In this document: piece by piece, positions 23,921 to 35,579 of the stretch
Numbering within the stretch: position 1 is the stretch's first letter
Layout: each line of letters opens with the position of its first letter
NCBI RefSeq assembly: GCF_014905175.1
Contig: NC_057789.1
Span: 16,813,179 to 16,877,178, forward strand
Source of the DNA: Aphidius gifuensis
Taxonomy: Eukaryota > Arthropoda > Insecta > Hymenoptera > Braconidae
DNA length: 64,000 bases
Reading direction: 5' to 3'
Notes under the pieces: generated by a model
What the model was told of the DNA's origin: nothing
Seen by the model: only the letters and a program-made list of their open reading frames with translations
Databases searched by the model: none
Made by a program: the position numbers and the translations under genes

Positions 23921-24613
23921 ACACCAACACTTACTTTAACATTAACTGGACAAACATCAATTCTTGAGACACAATATTTTCCACCAATTCAATTATCTAA
24001 TGGAAAAAAATATTCGCTAGCTCTCATTTCTTTTTTGTCATTCAATTTAATACCAAATATTGATGAAGACAATAACGAAATTCCATATTATAGTAATGAG
24101 AGTGATGATACAATTACAATACCAGTAGGTAGTTGTGAACTTGATGATCTTGCTAAAGGACTAGAAGTACATAAAGTCAAGTTGACATACAATAAATATA
24201 CTTTACATTCATCTATTGAAAGTGAAAGAGCCATTGATTTTACACGATGAAAATCACCAGCAAGTTTACTTGGATTTGCACGAAGAATATTGGAGCTTAG
24301 TCAAGTACATGTAACAGACTTTTCTGTGAATATTATAAAAGAAAATACACTGCAAATAGAGTGTAACATCACAACGGGTGCTTATGTTAATGATAAAAAA
24401 GTTCATACAATACATTACTTTTTCCCAGCTGTTCCTCCTGGTTATAAAATAATAGAAGTGCCAGCAAATCCAATCTATCTACCAGTTAGTGTGAAGACAA
24501 TTGATCATCTACAATTAAGAATAGTTGATCAAAACAATAGACTAGTTAATTTTTGTGGTAAAAATTTGGGACTCAGAGTAAAAAATTCTGAACTTGGAAT
24601 TTTAATCGGATAA
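23921..24613 (+). pseudogene. Capsid-like gene 1 of a virus-like element, broken
   Basis: The frame is open from the LINE junction at 23921, through a TGA at 24248, to a stop at 24611. It has no start codon because the older L2 copy lies where the N-terminus should be. Visible blocks are TGQTSILETQYFPPIQL near 23950, FNLIPNIDEDNN near 24040 and VPPGYKIIEVPANPIYLP near 24430. I recall such blocks from unannotated arthropod genes that pair with a second capsid-like ORF. I infer a jelly-roll minor capsid or penton type, as in Polinton-like or midsize DNA viruses. The family was not tested. It is followed 39 nt later by capsid-like gene 2 in the same direction. Confidence 0.42.
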
Positions 24614-24652
24614 ATAGAAATTGTTTTACACGTCGGAATTATTAAAGAAAAT

Positions 24653-25170
24653 ATGTTTGATATCAATGCACCAGTCCAATTCAATGATGATATAACAAAC
24701 TACGAGTTACATGCACATCAGGCATTCAGATCATCAAGCTTCAATAATAGTGATGAAATTAGGATATCTATACAAAATCAAGACGTGTTTGTTTTACCTG
24801 CAAAAAGCTACATACATATAAGTGGCAAATTGTGTAAAAAAGTAGTGATGATGCAGCAACTGGCATTGATCTGACTCACAATGCAATGGATTTTTTGTTT
24901 GAAAAAATACGTTATGACTTGAATGGTGTTTTAGTTCATAAATCACGAAATGTTGGCATTAAAACAACGATTAACATTTATTTATCATTGAACTCAAAAA
25001 TGAATTATGAAAATGCTGGATGGCTGAATCCTGACAGTTAATATAAATTAACAAATGAAGCTGGCTATTTCGATATATGTATACAATTAAAAATGCTACT
25101 TGGCTTTGGTGAAGACTACTAAAAAATTATTGCCAATGCAAAGCATGAAATTATCATGATACGATCTCGT
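24653..25170 (+). pseudogene. Capsid-like gene 2 (major capsid-like), broken
   Basis: It starts at the ATG at 24653. The first block runs to about 24840, where a frameshift occurs. The next frame carries AMDFLFEKIRYDLNGVL (near 24890) and HKSRNVGI, then stops near 25040 and 25122, then KIIANAKHEIIMIRSR up to 25170. After that the frame runs into a GATAAA and ATA repeat, so the C-terminal half is missing. The order of blocks recalls the double jelly-roll major capsid proteins of Polinton/Maverick-type elements; this is inference from pattern memory. It would build the particle shell if the assignment is right. It is non-functional as it stands. Confidence 0.42.
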
Positions 25171-25175
25171 TACAT

Positions 25176-25825
<650 letters not shown>

Positions 25826-25839
25826 TTCTGTGTTTTGAT

Positions 25840-26184
25840 TCATAAAGCCATTTCTTTACCAAAATCATCATTATTTATTACGTAGCCATTATCAAATATT
25901 ATATCGCAATTGTCTGTGCCATTGCATGCCATAATCAAACGACCTTTATTCACACCTTCTTGTAACTCAGCGAATTTCTTTTCATCTGAATTAAAAAGAT
26001 CTGCAAATGTGTTGGGTAAATATAAGTAATAGTTGTTGTCGATTTCAGCTGTTACTGCACCACCATATTTTCCTCCAGTAAACTTCTGCAGCTTGGTTAC
26101 TTTATAAACAATATTTTTTTGTAGATCTCTCAATGTTTTGCGTTGTTCTGCTTTTTGGAGTTGTTTCGTTTTTGTGAATAACAT
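25840..26184 (-). CDS. Small intact gene, possible OB-fold protein, virus-like island
   Basis: 114 codons, uninterrupted, from the ATG at 26184. The N-terminal 25 residues are basic (KTKQLQKAEQRKTLRDL). A compact beta-rich block follows (YKVTKLQKFTGGKYGG, then YYLYLPNTFADLF at residues about 53-65), then a second strand-like part with Cys88 and Cys93. I recall similar small proteins encoded beside capsid-like genes in arthropod genomes; an OB-fold nucleic-acid binder is a guess from the strand pattern. It faces capsid-like gene 2 across the ATA repeat. A TATA box, a leader exon and a 186-nt intron precede it, so it has the signals of an expressed spliced gene. It is the only intact member of the island. 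Confidence 0.55.
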   Translation of the reverse strand: MLFTKTKQLQKAEQRKTLRDLQKNIVYKVTKLQKFTGGKYGGAVTAEIDNNYYLYLPNTFADLFNSDEKKFAELQEGVNKGRLIMACNGTDNCDIIFDNGYVINNDDFGKEMAL

Positions 26185-26194
26185 TTTGAATTAT

Positions 26195-26380
26195 CTGAAA
26201 TATTAAAAAATGATAAACATATATATCATTTTACATCATTCATAATTATAATAATAATAATCAATATTTTGTATGGCTATTTATTTATAATGATTGTTCG
26301 AATAAATTGTTTTATTTTTTGCCAAAATTATGAAGTAAATTTATTTAATATACTGATTAATATAAAAAGAAAAAACTTAC
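26195..26380 (-). other. Predicted intron in 5' leader
   Basis: Donor GTAAGT (26380-26375), a T-rich tract, and acceptor tttcag ending at 26195, ten bases before the ATG of the 114-codon gene. Size and signals suit an insect intron. Confidence 0.65.
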
Positions 26381-26469
26381 CTATAGATGAATATTCAATT
26401 TGTTGTTGTCCTAGCCTTGCTCTTGCAATAGTTGAGAGAATCTAATGCTGTTGGATGTTCAAACTACAG

Positions 26470-26476
26470 TATATAT
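26470..26476 (-). promoter_or_regulatory. TATA box of the 114-codon gene
   Basis: ATATATA in the context gcatatatactg on the minus strand. A start near 26445 would give a leader exon of about 65 nt ending at the donor 26381. Confidence 0.5.
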
Positions 26477-26489
26477 GCAGCACAAATTC

Positions 26490-27201
26490 TCTCATCACTA
26501 AATTACACATTTTTCGATCGGTTTAAAAATTTTTTCCGATATTTTTAAAAGTTTGTGAATGGTTGAAAAAATATTTGGGTGGGAGACAAATTGAAATTAT
26601 TTCACAAAAAAAGAATTCATTGATGTTTTGAAAGTGGGGAAATACCGAGAAAATTCTGAAATTTCTGCTGGGTTTCGCAGACTGTCAATCATATTTTTTA
26701 TTATTATTTTTCAAAATTGTCATGCTGTTTTTAAAACTTCTTAGCTAGAAGATAATCATTAAATTTAAATTCTCCTGGTGATTTTCTATGAAAAGAAATT
26801 TTAAACTGTCGGAGAAAGTTTTAAAAAATTATTGTCAAAATATTTAAATGAGGATTTGTAAATATCATACGGAGTTAAAAATTTACTTCTATAGAAATAA
26901 TATTCCTCTTATGTTTGCCAATTCAATTCTAGGTATTTTGCACCATTTTTCAATACAATGCAAATAGTGTTCGGAGACAAGTTGGATCTTGCATAAAATT
27001 CTTTAAATGTGGAAATGTATAGAAAAATGATAAAAATTTTATTGATATGTATGTATGTATTGTAATAACTAAATTTAAAGAACAATTTTATTTTATTTTA
27101 TAAACGATTTTATTTATTTATTATTCATTTTATTTATTCAGTTATACAAATTCATTGCAAAGTAATAATATTGTTCATACAATTTAAACACATAAACGAA
27201 A
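26490..27201. other. No gene seen
   Basis: AT-rich DNA with no supported coding, RNA or inverted-repeat feature. Confidence 0.5.
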
Positions 27202-27442
27202 TTTTTTTGGCTACATTAATTCCTTAGCTTAATCTTTTCCTTAGCTACTGATTTTTTTTGGTATTTTAATTTATTAAAATAAATTGTATTAATTTTATTT
27301 GTCAAACAAATAAATAAAATACCAAGGAAAAGCAGTAGTTGAGGAAAATATGAAAATAATGAATTAATGTTGCTTACCCCTTAATTTTTTTGGCTATATT
27401 AATTCTTTAGATCCATCTTTTCCGTCGCTACTGCTTTTTTTT
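27202..27442. repeat. GCTAAGGAAAAG-type palindromic repeat, cluster 1
   Basis: Blocks such as ggctacattaattccttagc and ccttagctactg occur in both orientations around a palindromic centre (taccaaggaaaagcagtagt). This is the same family as the cluster at 44060-45190. Confidence 0.7.
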
Positions 27443-29199
27443 ATATAGGTAATTTATTAGATAGTAAATCCAATAACTAAATTTTTAAATCATTAATCAA
27501 ATAAATACACAAAAAATGATTTAGAGAGATTTACCACTGCTATTCTCTTATGAACACTGGTACGCCATCTAGTATAATTCAATTGTAAGTTGTTTATAAT
27601 TCAATTATAAAAATTGTTACTTTTGACGTCAATTTGACATGAGGAATTAAAAAAATTGACTTCAATTTCTACCTGGGTTTTTCAATAATTTATCCCGATG
27701 ATATTCTGGTTAGGATTTGATGTATAGTATTTATATGAATAATATTGATTCGTCAACTATTATGACGTTACTTTTGTAATGCCTTATATATCATAAAAAC
27801 CATAAAAAATAACGCTGGTAAATGCTGAGCTTTGCATGGACGCGATACTTCTTCTTTCGACTACCCTGTGAAAAAAAAGTTGCACACTAAAATTAAGTAA
27901 AATAAATGATCCGATATGAACATATAAATCTTGTAAAATATAAAAATGAACAAACAATTCGTTTATTATAAAAACAGCATTATTGTATTTCTTTTTATTT
28001 TATAATATACACTTCTCAATTATCATTTTATTTCTATAGCAGTATCAAACAATTTCCCTTCTTTGACGTTATCAATTAGATTACGTTCAATTTACAACAT
28101 TATCTTATAATTCTAATAACTTTTTCATAGGTTGTTATATCTCTGGGTATGCGAGAATGCCATAACAATAATAGTACATTGTGATACGAGTGTGTAAAGC
28201 AGGGCTTTCTCAAACGCTGTGAATGAGAAAGAACCCTACTTATATGCAGATGTGTCACAGACGTTTTTTCTTTACGTAGGCATTTTTATCTCTACTTCAA
28301 TATACGTTTGCATTGGTGAAGCAGCTGTTATCTTACTTTACACTTACTCATCTTTTATATTTTACTTCACAAAGTGTTTTTTCACTTCAGTAATGCGAAA
28401 GGCGTGTCAAAGTGGGATAATGGCCTGCTTCACCGACGTAGATGCGTTCGATAAAGTAATGATAACAATGCTACAGTAAGGGAAGACTATAAGATTAATT
28501 AGTGTAAGACGTTATAAAAATATAAAATCACTTTCGTTTTTGCTTTCGCTCAAACAATACACGATGTATTTACAAAATGATTTATAAAAATGCTTGTGAT
28601 TTTATAAAAACGATCAAACGAAATTTTTTGTATTTAGCTATGTTTAAGGCCACTCTTGGTAAATCAACATAATAAACTCTAGCTTAATGTATCAATAAAA
28701 CTTGAATAGAATAACTTAAGATCAAACTCACTTTAAAATAAAAAATAAAAATTCGATTGTCTTCATTCGAAAAAGCTCAACGAAATTCCTAATTGAATAT
28801 CCAAATACTTTATCCAGTACAACAGTTCTATTACTAAAATACTTTCTTTCATTTTTAATCATTAGCACACTAATAGAAAAAAATGCTATTGTTATTTTCT
28901 ATATTTTCAAAAAATTGCGATATTTATTGGAAAGAAAATTATATCCGTTAAATTGGAATAAAAGAGTAGCGGCAACAAAATACGTTGGTGTGCGTGTTGG
29001 TACACACAACTTTATATTTATCGAAAGATGACTGGATCGTCTAACCAACAAAATTAGTGAGGTGTTGGAGACACTAAAGATAATAGGAATCGTTACGTAA
29101 AACGCCAGATTTTATTGATAAAATCATTGCGCCCTGGCAGAAGACGTCAGAACAAATTGAGAGCGTTTAAGCTTTAAAATGAGCGTTATTCCAATATCA
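27443..29199. other. No supported gene
   Basis: An 86-codon ORF at 28219-28479 lacks support. Positions 28978-29010 share a phrase with the TTAA element near 12330. Confidence 0.45.
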
Positions 29200-29935
29200 G
29201 TCTAATCGCTATTCAATAGCAAAATAACGCCATAATTATGAAGCCCCTAATTCGAATATAAACAGATAAATTAGATGATGATACTTTTCAAAAAATTGTC
29301 CATACAATTTAAACACATAAACGATTCCTATACTAGATTTTATTATAAATAATTTGTCGATTCTAAAATGGAACCTTTTCAGGTTATAAAACAAGTTATG
29401 CCATAAGTTAAATCAGATGGAAAACCAGAATCATGGAAATTATTTATTAAATATTGATTTTATGATAAATATTATTATTTTGAGGTAATATATTGTTTAA
29501 TATGCAAAAAAAAAAAAATTCTGTTAAGATCAATCAACTAGCATACAATTGCAAATCAATAGCAAAATATTTTGTAATATCAAAATATCAATATATTTAT
29601 TTTGATTTGTATATTGATATAACAATATATTTTCTGAAATGACAATATTTATGAAAAAAAAAAAAAACAGAAAAAAAAAAAAAAAACAATATTTAATGAA
29701 CAATATCCATGATTTTGGTTTACTATTGATTTGCTACTGAAATGCTATCGAACGCCTGTTGATCAATCAGGTGGCCGACCTCATTTTAGAATTGGTGATA
29801 ATAAAATATAGTTTAAAAAATGATAACGTGTTCAAATGTATAATTTTTTTTTTTATGTTTCATCATCTGATTAATTTGTTTATATTCAAAAAAAATGCTT
29901 CATTTTTATTTTGCTATTGAAGAGCGATTGGACCG
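29200..29935. mobile_element. Foldback-like element, about 240-bp arms
   Basis: tctaatcgctattcaatagc at 29200 is inverted near 29935. Further matched blocks (gaatataaac, gattctaaaatgg, accagaatcatgg) recur in mirror order to about 29445 and 29705. No ORF is present. Confidence 0.65.
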
Positions 29936-30042
29936 CTATTAAAATAGCGCCGATTCCAATATATTGAGTTTTTTGCCAGAGCAGAGGTTGTTAGGCGCTG
30001 TTGACGTCACAGACAAAACTGAGACTTGGCTACACTGTAAAG

Positions 30043-30990
30043 AATTGATCCAGGCAAGTTCTGTTTTAAATGGGCATTTTAAAAAATTTTACCCGATTTT
30101 GACGAAAAAGTTATTTTAAAGGTATTTCGACCTCCCGATTTCAATAAAAATATTTAAAACATTCTATACCCCTGCGAAAGGGTTAAAAAAAATTAATTAA
30201 AAATAAAATTATCGATTCAAAAAATTTTTTTTTAGTCATATTATAAATTAAATAAACTATCGTATGCTCATAATAATATTGCTATTTCTATTTTCTCGCG
30301 GCCCGTAATTATTTTTGGGGGAAAAGGGGTGGTTTTTTCGGGAAAATGTCCTACAACGAAATTAATGTACTACGATTAAAGAAAATTTTCCCGTTTTTAT
30401 TTTTTTTTCCGTCGATTATTGAGAAAGTTATTTGTGATTTTTCCGTGATTTGAGAGAATTGATTGAAATCGAATTTAAAAGTTTATGTAACTAATACTAT
30501 TACGGTGCGTGTAACTACAACAGCTGTGTGTGCGTGTGTGCGTCTAGTCGGGTACAGTCGAGTAGCGTCGGGTAACGTCGGGTCAAAATAAAACTGTCTC
30601 TCTTTTTTATATATCTATCGCGATCGCGCAGGAGAGTTTTGAGTGGTGACTCGTGAGGGGAAACGCGTTAATCAAAAAATATAAAACTTTAAAAATTAAT
30701 TACGCGAAAACGGATGGTTGAAAAAAAAAACTTATAAAACTAACCCCCCCCTAAAATATTATTCTCTACAACTTTTATTTGGAACATTTTTATCTTATTC
30801 TAACATAGATCGCGGAATCAATAATTTTATTTTTAATTAATTTTTTTTAACCCTTTCCCAGGGGCATAGAATTTTTTAAAAAATTTTATTGAAATCGGGA
30901 GGTCGAAATACCTTTAAAATAATTTTTTCGTCAAAATCGGGTAAAATTTTTGAAATGCCCATTCAAAACAGAACGTGCCTGGATCAAATT
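30043..30990. mobile_element. Foldback element, about 200-bp arms
   Basis: The left arm begins aattgatccaggcaagttct and the right arm ends agaacgtgcctggatcaaat. Mirror similarity runs through the Gly/Pro-like gggtaaaat and aaagggttaaaaaaaatt blocks for about 200 bp. The 30480-30650 centre is GT-rich, with repeated gtcgggta. No ORF is present. Confidence 0.85.
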
Positions 30991-32775
30991 AAAGCGCGAC
31001 TTGCTTGCACTCTGTACAATATTAGTCCAAGTTAGTGTGTGTAGGTGTGTGTGCCAGCCATATGTTGCTACATCTAATTTTATTAGAGATTTTAAATGGA
31101 AACTTATTATTGACCTATCGAAAAATTTTATTTTTCAATTGATCAACGAAACTTGACTTCTAGTATAGACTCTTTTTATAGTATATCTATTTTTTGAAAA
31201 TGATGAAGATGCCTACAAGAGCTAATGTTGAATATTATTTTTAATAAAATAATTATGAAAACTTCCTCCGAACAACATGAAAAGATAAATATAACATCAT
31301 ATTGACAATTTGAAAATCTGACTCTGTAAAAAATTTCAGAACATTGTCATTATCTTTAAAAAAAACAATCAATATGAGTAAAAATCGTCATCATTTGAGC
31401 GATCCTTTTGAAATATAGACTGGTTAACTTAATTGAGATGAGTTTTTTTTTATCAAAATGAATAGTAACAATAAATAAATAAAACAAAGCAATAAATTTT
31501 GAAAATTAACCAAAATGTATTTTTGAATTTGCCAATATTCAATTAACTTTTTCAATTTATATAAGTACAATTTTTTTGGTTCTTGAACGAAATATACCTG
31601 AAGGAGATTTCTAGCCTAACCTAATTTAAGATTATCTTGTAAAATCTTGTTCGCTACTCCGCGAACCATCACGCATGAACAGAACATTAATAAACTGTTT
31701 ATGCTGATGGAGAAAATTTTATTTTTTCATATTTATATGTAAAATTACTTCGATAAAAAAAATTATTTATTATATTTTGGAACAATATTCAACAATAAAA
31801 TTATTGTTGGAACATTTTTTTTCCAACTAATGAATAAATTCATTGAAAAGAGTCAATGTTGTTCCAGCTTAATCGATTATTTATCGAACTCGATTAAAAT
31901 AGCTTTCAAAATGAACAGAAAGCTTGCTTTCTGCTCCGAAAATAATCTCTTAAACCTAAAAAAATACAAACGGTCTGAATCTTGAAAAATTATGTCCAAA
32001 TGGCAACAGTTTTCAGGAAAAGGAAATATTTTTCTTTAACTTGAAGCCCCAAATTACAAAAAAAAATCAGCTAGATTGTAGCATTTTTCTCTCAACAATA
32101 GCAATTGTTTGTGTTAGTGTGCTAGCAGATAGAAATAGTAACAGGTACCTGAGGCATATAATTCTTGAACTAATTTGTTTCATTTCAAAATTGAAAAATT
32201 AAATAATATAAAAAGACATAATTCTTTAAAAAAAACTATGCGTTTCAAAAATTTATAATATACAAATCTAGTCATATGAACTAAAACGTAAAAAAATTTT
32301 GGCACATATTTAAAACTTAATGAACAATAACTGTGAAGTTGAAAAAAGTAATAAATGCTCCAATTATGGTTGACTCTGAATTATTGAAATTCTCGTAAAT
32401 TATATTTTTTAGACTTATTTTTCAAATGAAATAACTATCTAAACTGTCAATTTTTTTTCAATTTATTCTCCTATTCATTTTTTGAGACAACAAATGTCAA
32501 AGCAAAGAGTTATCCAATATACAAAATCATGCTGTCAGAATATTTAAAATCAAGCATAAATCACGTAAAACCACAACTAAATATTGTTTAACGTTATTTA
32601 CTTTTTTAGATTATTGATTTTTAGTCACTTTTAATATCAAGTAATTAACATTTTTTGTTAGCAGCAAATAAAAAAACCTTTATTTAAATGATCTAAAATA
32701 AAAATTTTATTGATTTAAAATCTTAAAAATTAAATAAGTTGATTTGAAATTACACCATGGTGTCATAAAAATTCT
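30991..32775. other. No gene seen
   Basis: AT-rich DNA without supported features. Confidence 0.5.
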
Positions 32776-32882
32776 TTATGTTACAAGGGCAGTGGGAATA
32801 ATGTGTAAATTTCCAAAGCGTAAGAGGGGTAGTGCGTTTTTTGGAAATTCACACATTATTACCACTGTCTCTAGTAACATAA
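32776..32882. mobile_element. 107-bp palindromic MITE, copy 1
   Basis: The ends are TTATGTTAC and GTAACATAA. The arms of about 40 bp (gcagtgggaataatgtgtaa and ttcacacattattaccactg) mirror each other. It is nearly identical to 48405-48511. Confidence 0.88.
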
Positions 32883-32884
32883 AA

Positions 32885-33002
32885 TATAGTTCGATACATG
32901 TGCCCAATCAGAGAGCCCTCTCACAACTCGCCAAGGCTCGTGCTTGCCCCTCCAGATTCGTTGTGAGCACACTCTTTGCTTGGGCACTTGTAACGAAATA
33001 TA
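32885..33002. mobile_element. Short inverted-repeat element V, copy 1
   Basis: TATAGTTCGATACATGTGCC at the left mirrors gggcacttgtaacgaaatat at the right. A shorter relative is at 52004-52073. Confidence 0.75.
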
Positions 33003-33260
33003 CTATTAAGAATAACCCCTCTTGTCGGAGTTGACATCTTTTATACGCAAGGATCGATGAATCCTGACATTTCTGTTCTTAACAATTTTATTTCCTGGTA
33101 GAACACCCTGAATTGACTATCAATTTATTATTTATTTGTTGTGCTTGGAAAACGAAATTAGTTAAGATTTCGAGATTTTTTTCTCAACATAGTTTTCAAA
33201 ATAAACTTTTGAACACTAAAATTTTTTTGTTCTTTCCAGAAGCAAGATGCAAATAGACAG

Positions 33261-33452
33261 AGGCTTCAAAAATCACTAGGGCATCCAAAAATCAGGATAG
33301 CGAACTTGGGAAAATTTCTGACATTTTGTTATAGAAGATGTCATTATTGTTATAACGTTAAGCCGTGTCTTCAAATTAATAAGGTAACTTCCAACTATTT
33401 TATTTCTAGGCTATTATCTTGGATTTTGGATGTCCAAGTGATGCTTTGAAGG
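33261..33452. repeat. Hairpin repeat, 39-bp arms
   Basis: aggcttcaaaaatcactagg at 33261 and the following 19 bases are mirrored at 33415-33452 (tggatgtccaagtgatgctt), with about six mismatches. Confidence 0.75.
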
Positions 33453-33459
33453 CAACAGC

Positions 33460-34091
33460 CAGCATATATCATTGTATGTAGAGTATGATCTACACTTTAC
33501 TTGCTAGCGTATATCTGTTCACACACATATTACTAAAGAACTTTTCAAGCAGTAGTACGTGAATATGGCTTGGAATCAACCTTAACGACTAAAAAGATAG
33601 GTAAAGATAAAAAAAAGCACAACCGTCATTAATAGTAGCAGCTGGCATTGAAAAAATTGGGCATTTTCAAACAACAATGCCCATGAAAATAAATCAATAG
33701 AAAAAATTTTTGAAGCATGCTCATTAATAGTTAATGTAACTGATAATACTGCTAGGTTGCTTGCTTGTCTATAATGAATGAAAAAAAAATATTAAAATTC
33801 GACGATGCACATAGTAATTATGTTTCATAATGATAAATAATTTGTCGATATTTTAATATTGTTTCTTCGTCAGCAGTTGGTTTTCAATTTTTCTTTTTTG
33901 TGATTATCTGATGCCTGTTTTCTCAAATGACACTTCAACAGAAACAAAACATTTAATAAATGTGACTCAATAGATTAAAAACTTAATCAAATAGACGGAT
34001 TCAGTTAAATTCTTACTTAAAAATATATAGAACTAAACCAGTCAGCTTCATTAAATATTCCAGAACAAAATGAATGATAAAGATAATATCG
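33460..34091. other. Downstream region of zinc-finger gene
   Basis: No other gene seen. It probably holds the 3' UTR of the minus-strand gene at 34092-35489, but I could not place a poly(A) site. Confidence 0.4.
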
Positions 34092-35489
34092 TCATTCAGT
34101 TTTAACAGTGAATGAATCTAGCAAATGAGTTGAACTCTCATTATCATTTTCTTCACATTTATTTTGTCCATCTGAGTATCTAGCATGTGTTCTGAGGTGC
34201 CTGGTGATCATGTCTCTTCGACAGGCAGCGTAGACACATTGCGGACATTTGTATGGTTTTTCTCCGGTATGAGTTCTCTGATGAGTGCTCAAATGGTCCG
34301 ATCTGCTGAATACTTGTCCACATACTCTACATGTGTAGGGTTTGACTCCAGTATGTAATCTCATATGCCTTGTCAGCATGTCAGATCTTGCAAAACTTCG
34401 GTTACAAACATCACAGCAGTATGCTTTTGCAGACGCATCTTTGGATCCTTGTTTTCTGTGCCTAGAAGCCATGTGTTTTGCAAGTCTATCATGAAGACTA
34501 AACATCTGTCCACAAACTGGACAAACGTAAGCCACATCGGTTCCAGGAGGCATTTCCTCAACGACAGGTGACACTTCTAAATTATAACGAAAAGCAACAG
34601 TCTCTTTTGTTGTTGGTGATGCGACATCACCACGAACTACTGGAACACTCACAGTTGTTTTGCTAACAAGACCAGGTGATAGCAGTTGAAGTGTTGCTGG
34701 CCTGTTCATATTCAAGTTTTTCATGGATAAATCTAATGGTGATTCTTGTGGGCAAGTACTAAGATTTTCTAAGTAGTCACTTTTGACAATGTGGCAATTT
34801 TTTTCAAGTGGCAGTTGATCCCAAGTTATATTTAAGTCCAAATGAGTTGTCCTTTTATCAGCTGTTGGCAGATACTTTGTGTGCAAATAGTGCTCAAAAG
34901 TGTAAGGAAATGGTGAAACTGGCGTCAGTCGGCTCGAATCAAGAGGCTTTGCTGCAGTTGAAGAGGCAAGAGAACGCGATTTGGATAAAGGTAGCATGAT
35001 AGTAGGAATCGAACAATCCACGCAGCTATAATCCGCAAATTTTAAAAATGGTCTATGATAACTTCGAAGACTGATAGACAGCTGATTTTTCCGATTTTTT
35101 TCATTGTTTTCTGGAATTCTTTCTTCCGTTAGGTACTCTATTGGTTCTTCTTTCACTTTCTGTGTGAGAGTTAATTCAGACTTTTCAAGCCTTGAAAAAC
35201 CTATCGGGGGCCTCAAAGAACTGAAAATATCCTCTTCTTCTTCCTCTTCTTCTTCTGATGCTAATAACGTAGATTCAAAACGATTTGATAATTCGTTTTC
35301 ATTTGGAAGATTTTTATGGGCCTGAAGATTATCTAAGACTTGGTTCAAACGCCTTCTTTTACGAAGAGATAAATGATTCCGATTGGCTGATGGTACTTTC
35401 GTGTTATCATTGACACAAGAAGGTAAAGTCTTCTTTGGACCTGGTGGCGCAGCCACGGCATCAACAACGACACTCTCAGCCATAGTCAT
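34092..35489 (-). CDS. klu: C2H2 zinc-finger transcription factor, Klumpfuss-like
   Basis: 465 codons from the ATG at 35489. Four C2H2 fingers lie near the C-terminus at residues about 321-344, 357-379, 385-407 and 413-435. Fingers 2 and 3 contain RSFARSDMLTRH and QVFSRSDHLSTH, with TGVKP and TGEKP linkers. This finger set matches my memory of insect Klumpfuss, an EGR/WT1-type nuclear DNA-binding factor in neural and sensory lineages. PLDLS at 251-255 is a CtBP co-repressor motif, so repression is likely. A run of Glu lies at 79-87, and VKEEPIE (112-118) fits a SUMO site. The frame remains open upstream of this ATG to a TAG near 35576, reading SPGGGCRTSS just before it. The true start may therefore be in an upstream exon. 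It is the only clear host gene here; the symbol is by resemblance. Confidence 0.8.
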   Translation of the reverse strand: MTMAESVVVDAVAAPPGPKKTLPSCVNDNTKVPSANRNHLSLRKRRRLNQVLDNLQAHKNLPNENELSNRFESTLLASEEEEEEEEDIFSSLRPPIGFSRLEKSELTLTQKVKEEPIEYLTEERIPENNEKNRKNQLSISLRSYHRPFLKFADYSCVDCSIPTIMLPLSKSRSLASSTAAKPLDSSRLTPVSPFPYTFEHYLHTKYLPTADKRTTHLDLNITWDQLPLEKNCHIVKSDYLENLSTCPQESPLDLSMKNLNMNRPATLQLLSPGLVSKTTVSVPVVRGDVASPTTKETVAFRYNLEVSPVVEEMPPGTDVAYVCPVCGQMFSLHDRLAKHMASRHRKQGSKDASAKAYCCDVCNRSFARSDMLTRHMRLHTGVKPYTCRVCGQVFSRSDHLSTHQRTHTGEKPYKCPQCVYAACRRDMITRHLRTHARYSDGQNKCEENDNESSTHLLDSFTVKTE

Positions 35490-35579
35490 TGATGATGTAC
35501 GGCACCCACCGCCTGGGCTCTTGGTTATGTCTGCGATAATTATGATCGCCCCTTTAACGATTCTTACTCCACACTATAA

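Noticed and set aside
28219..28479. 86-codon hydrophobic ORF
   Set aside because: No splice signals, family resemblance or second copy; possible chance frame.
34365..35325. Several short ORFs overlapping the zinc-finger gene
   Set aside because: Other-frame shadows of the Klumpfuss-like coding sequence.
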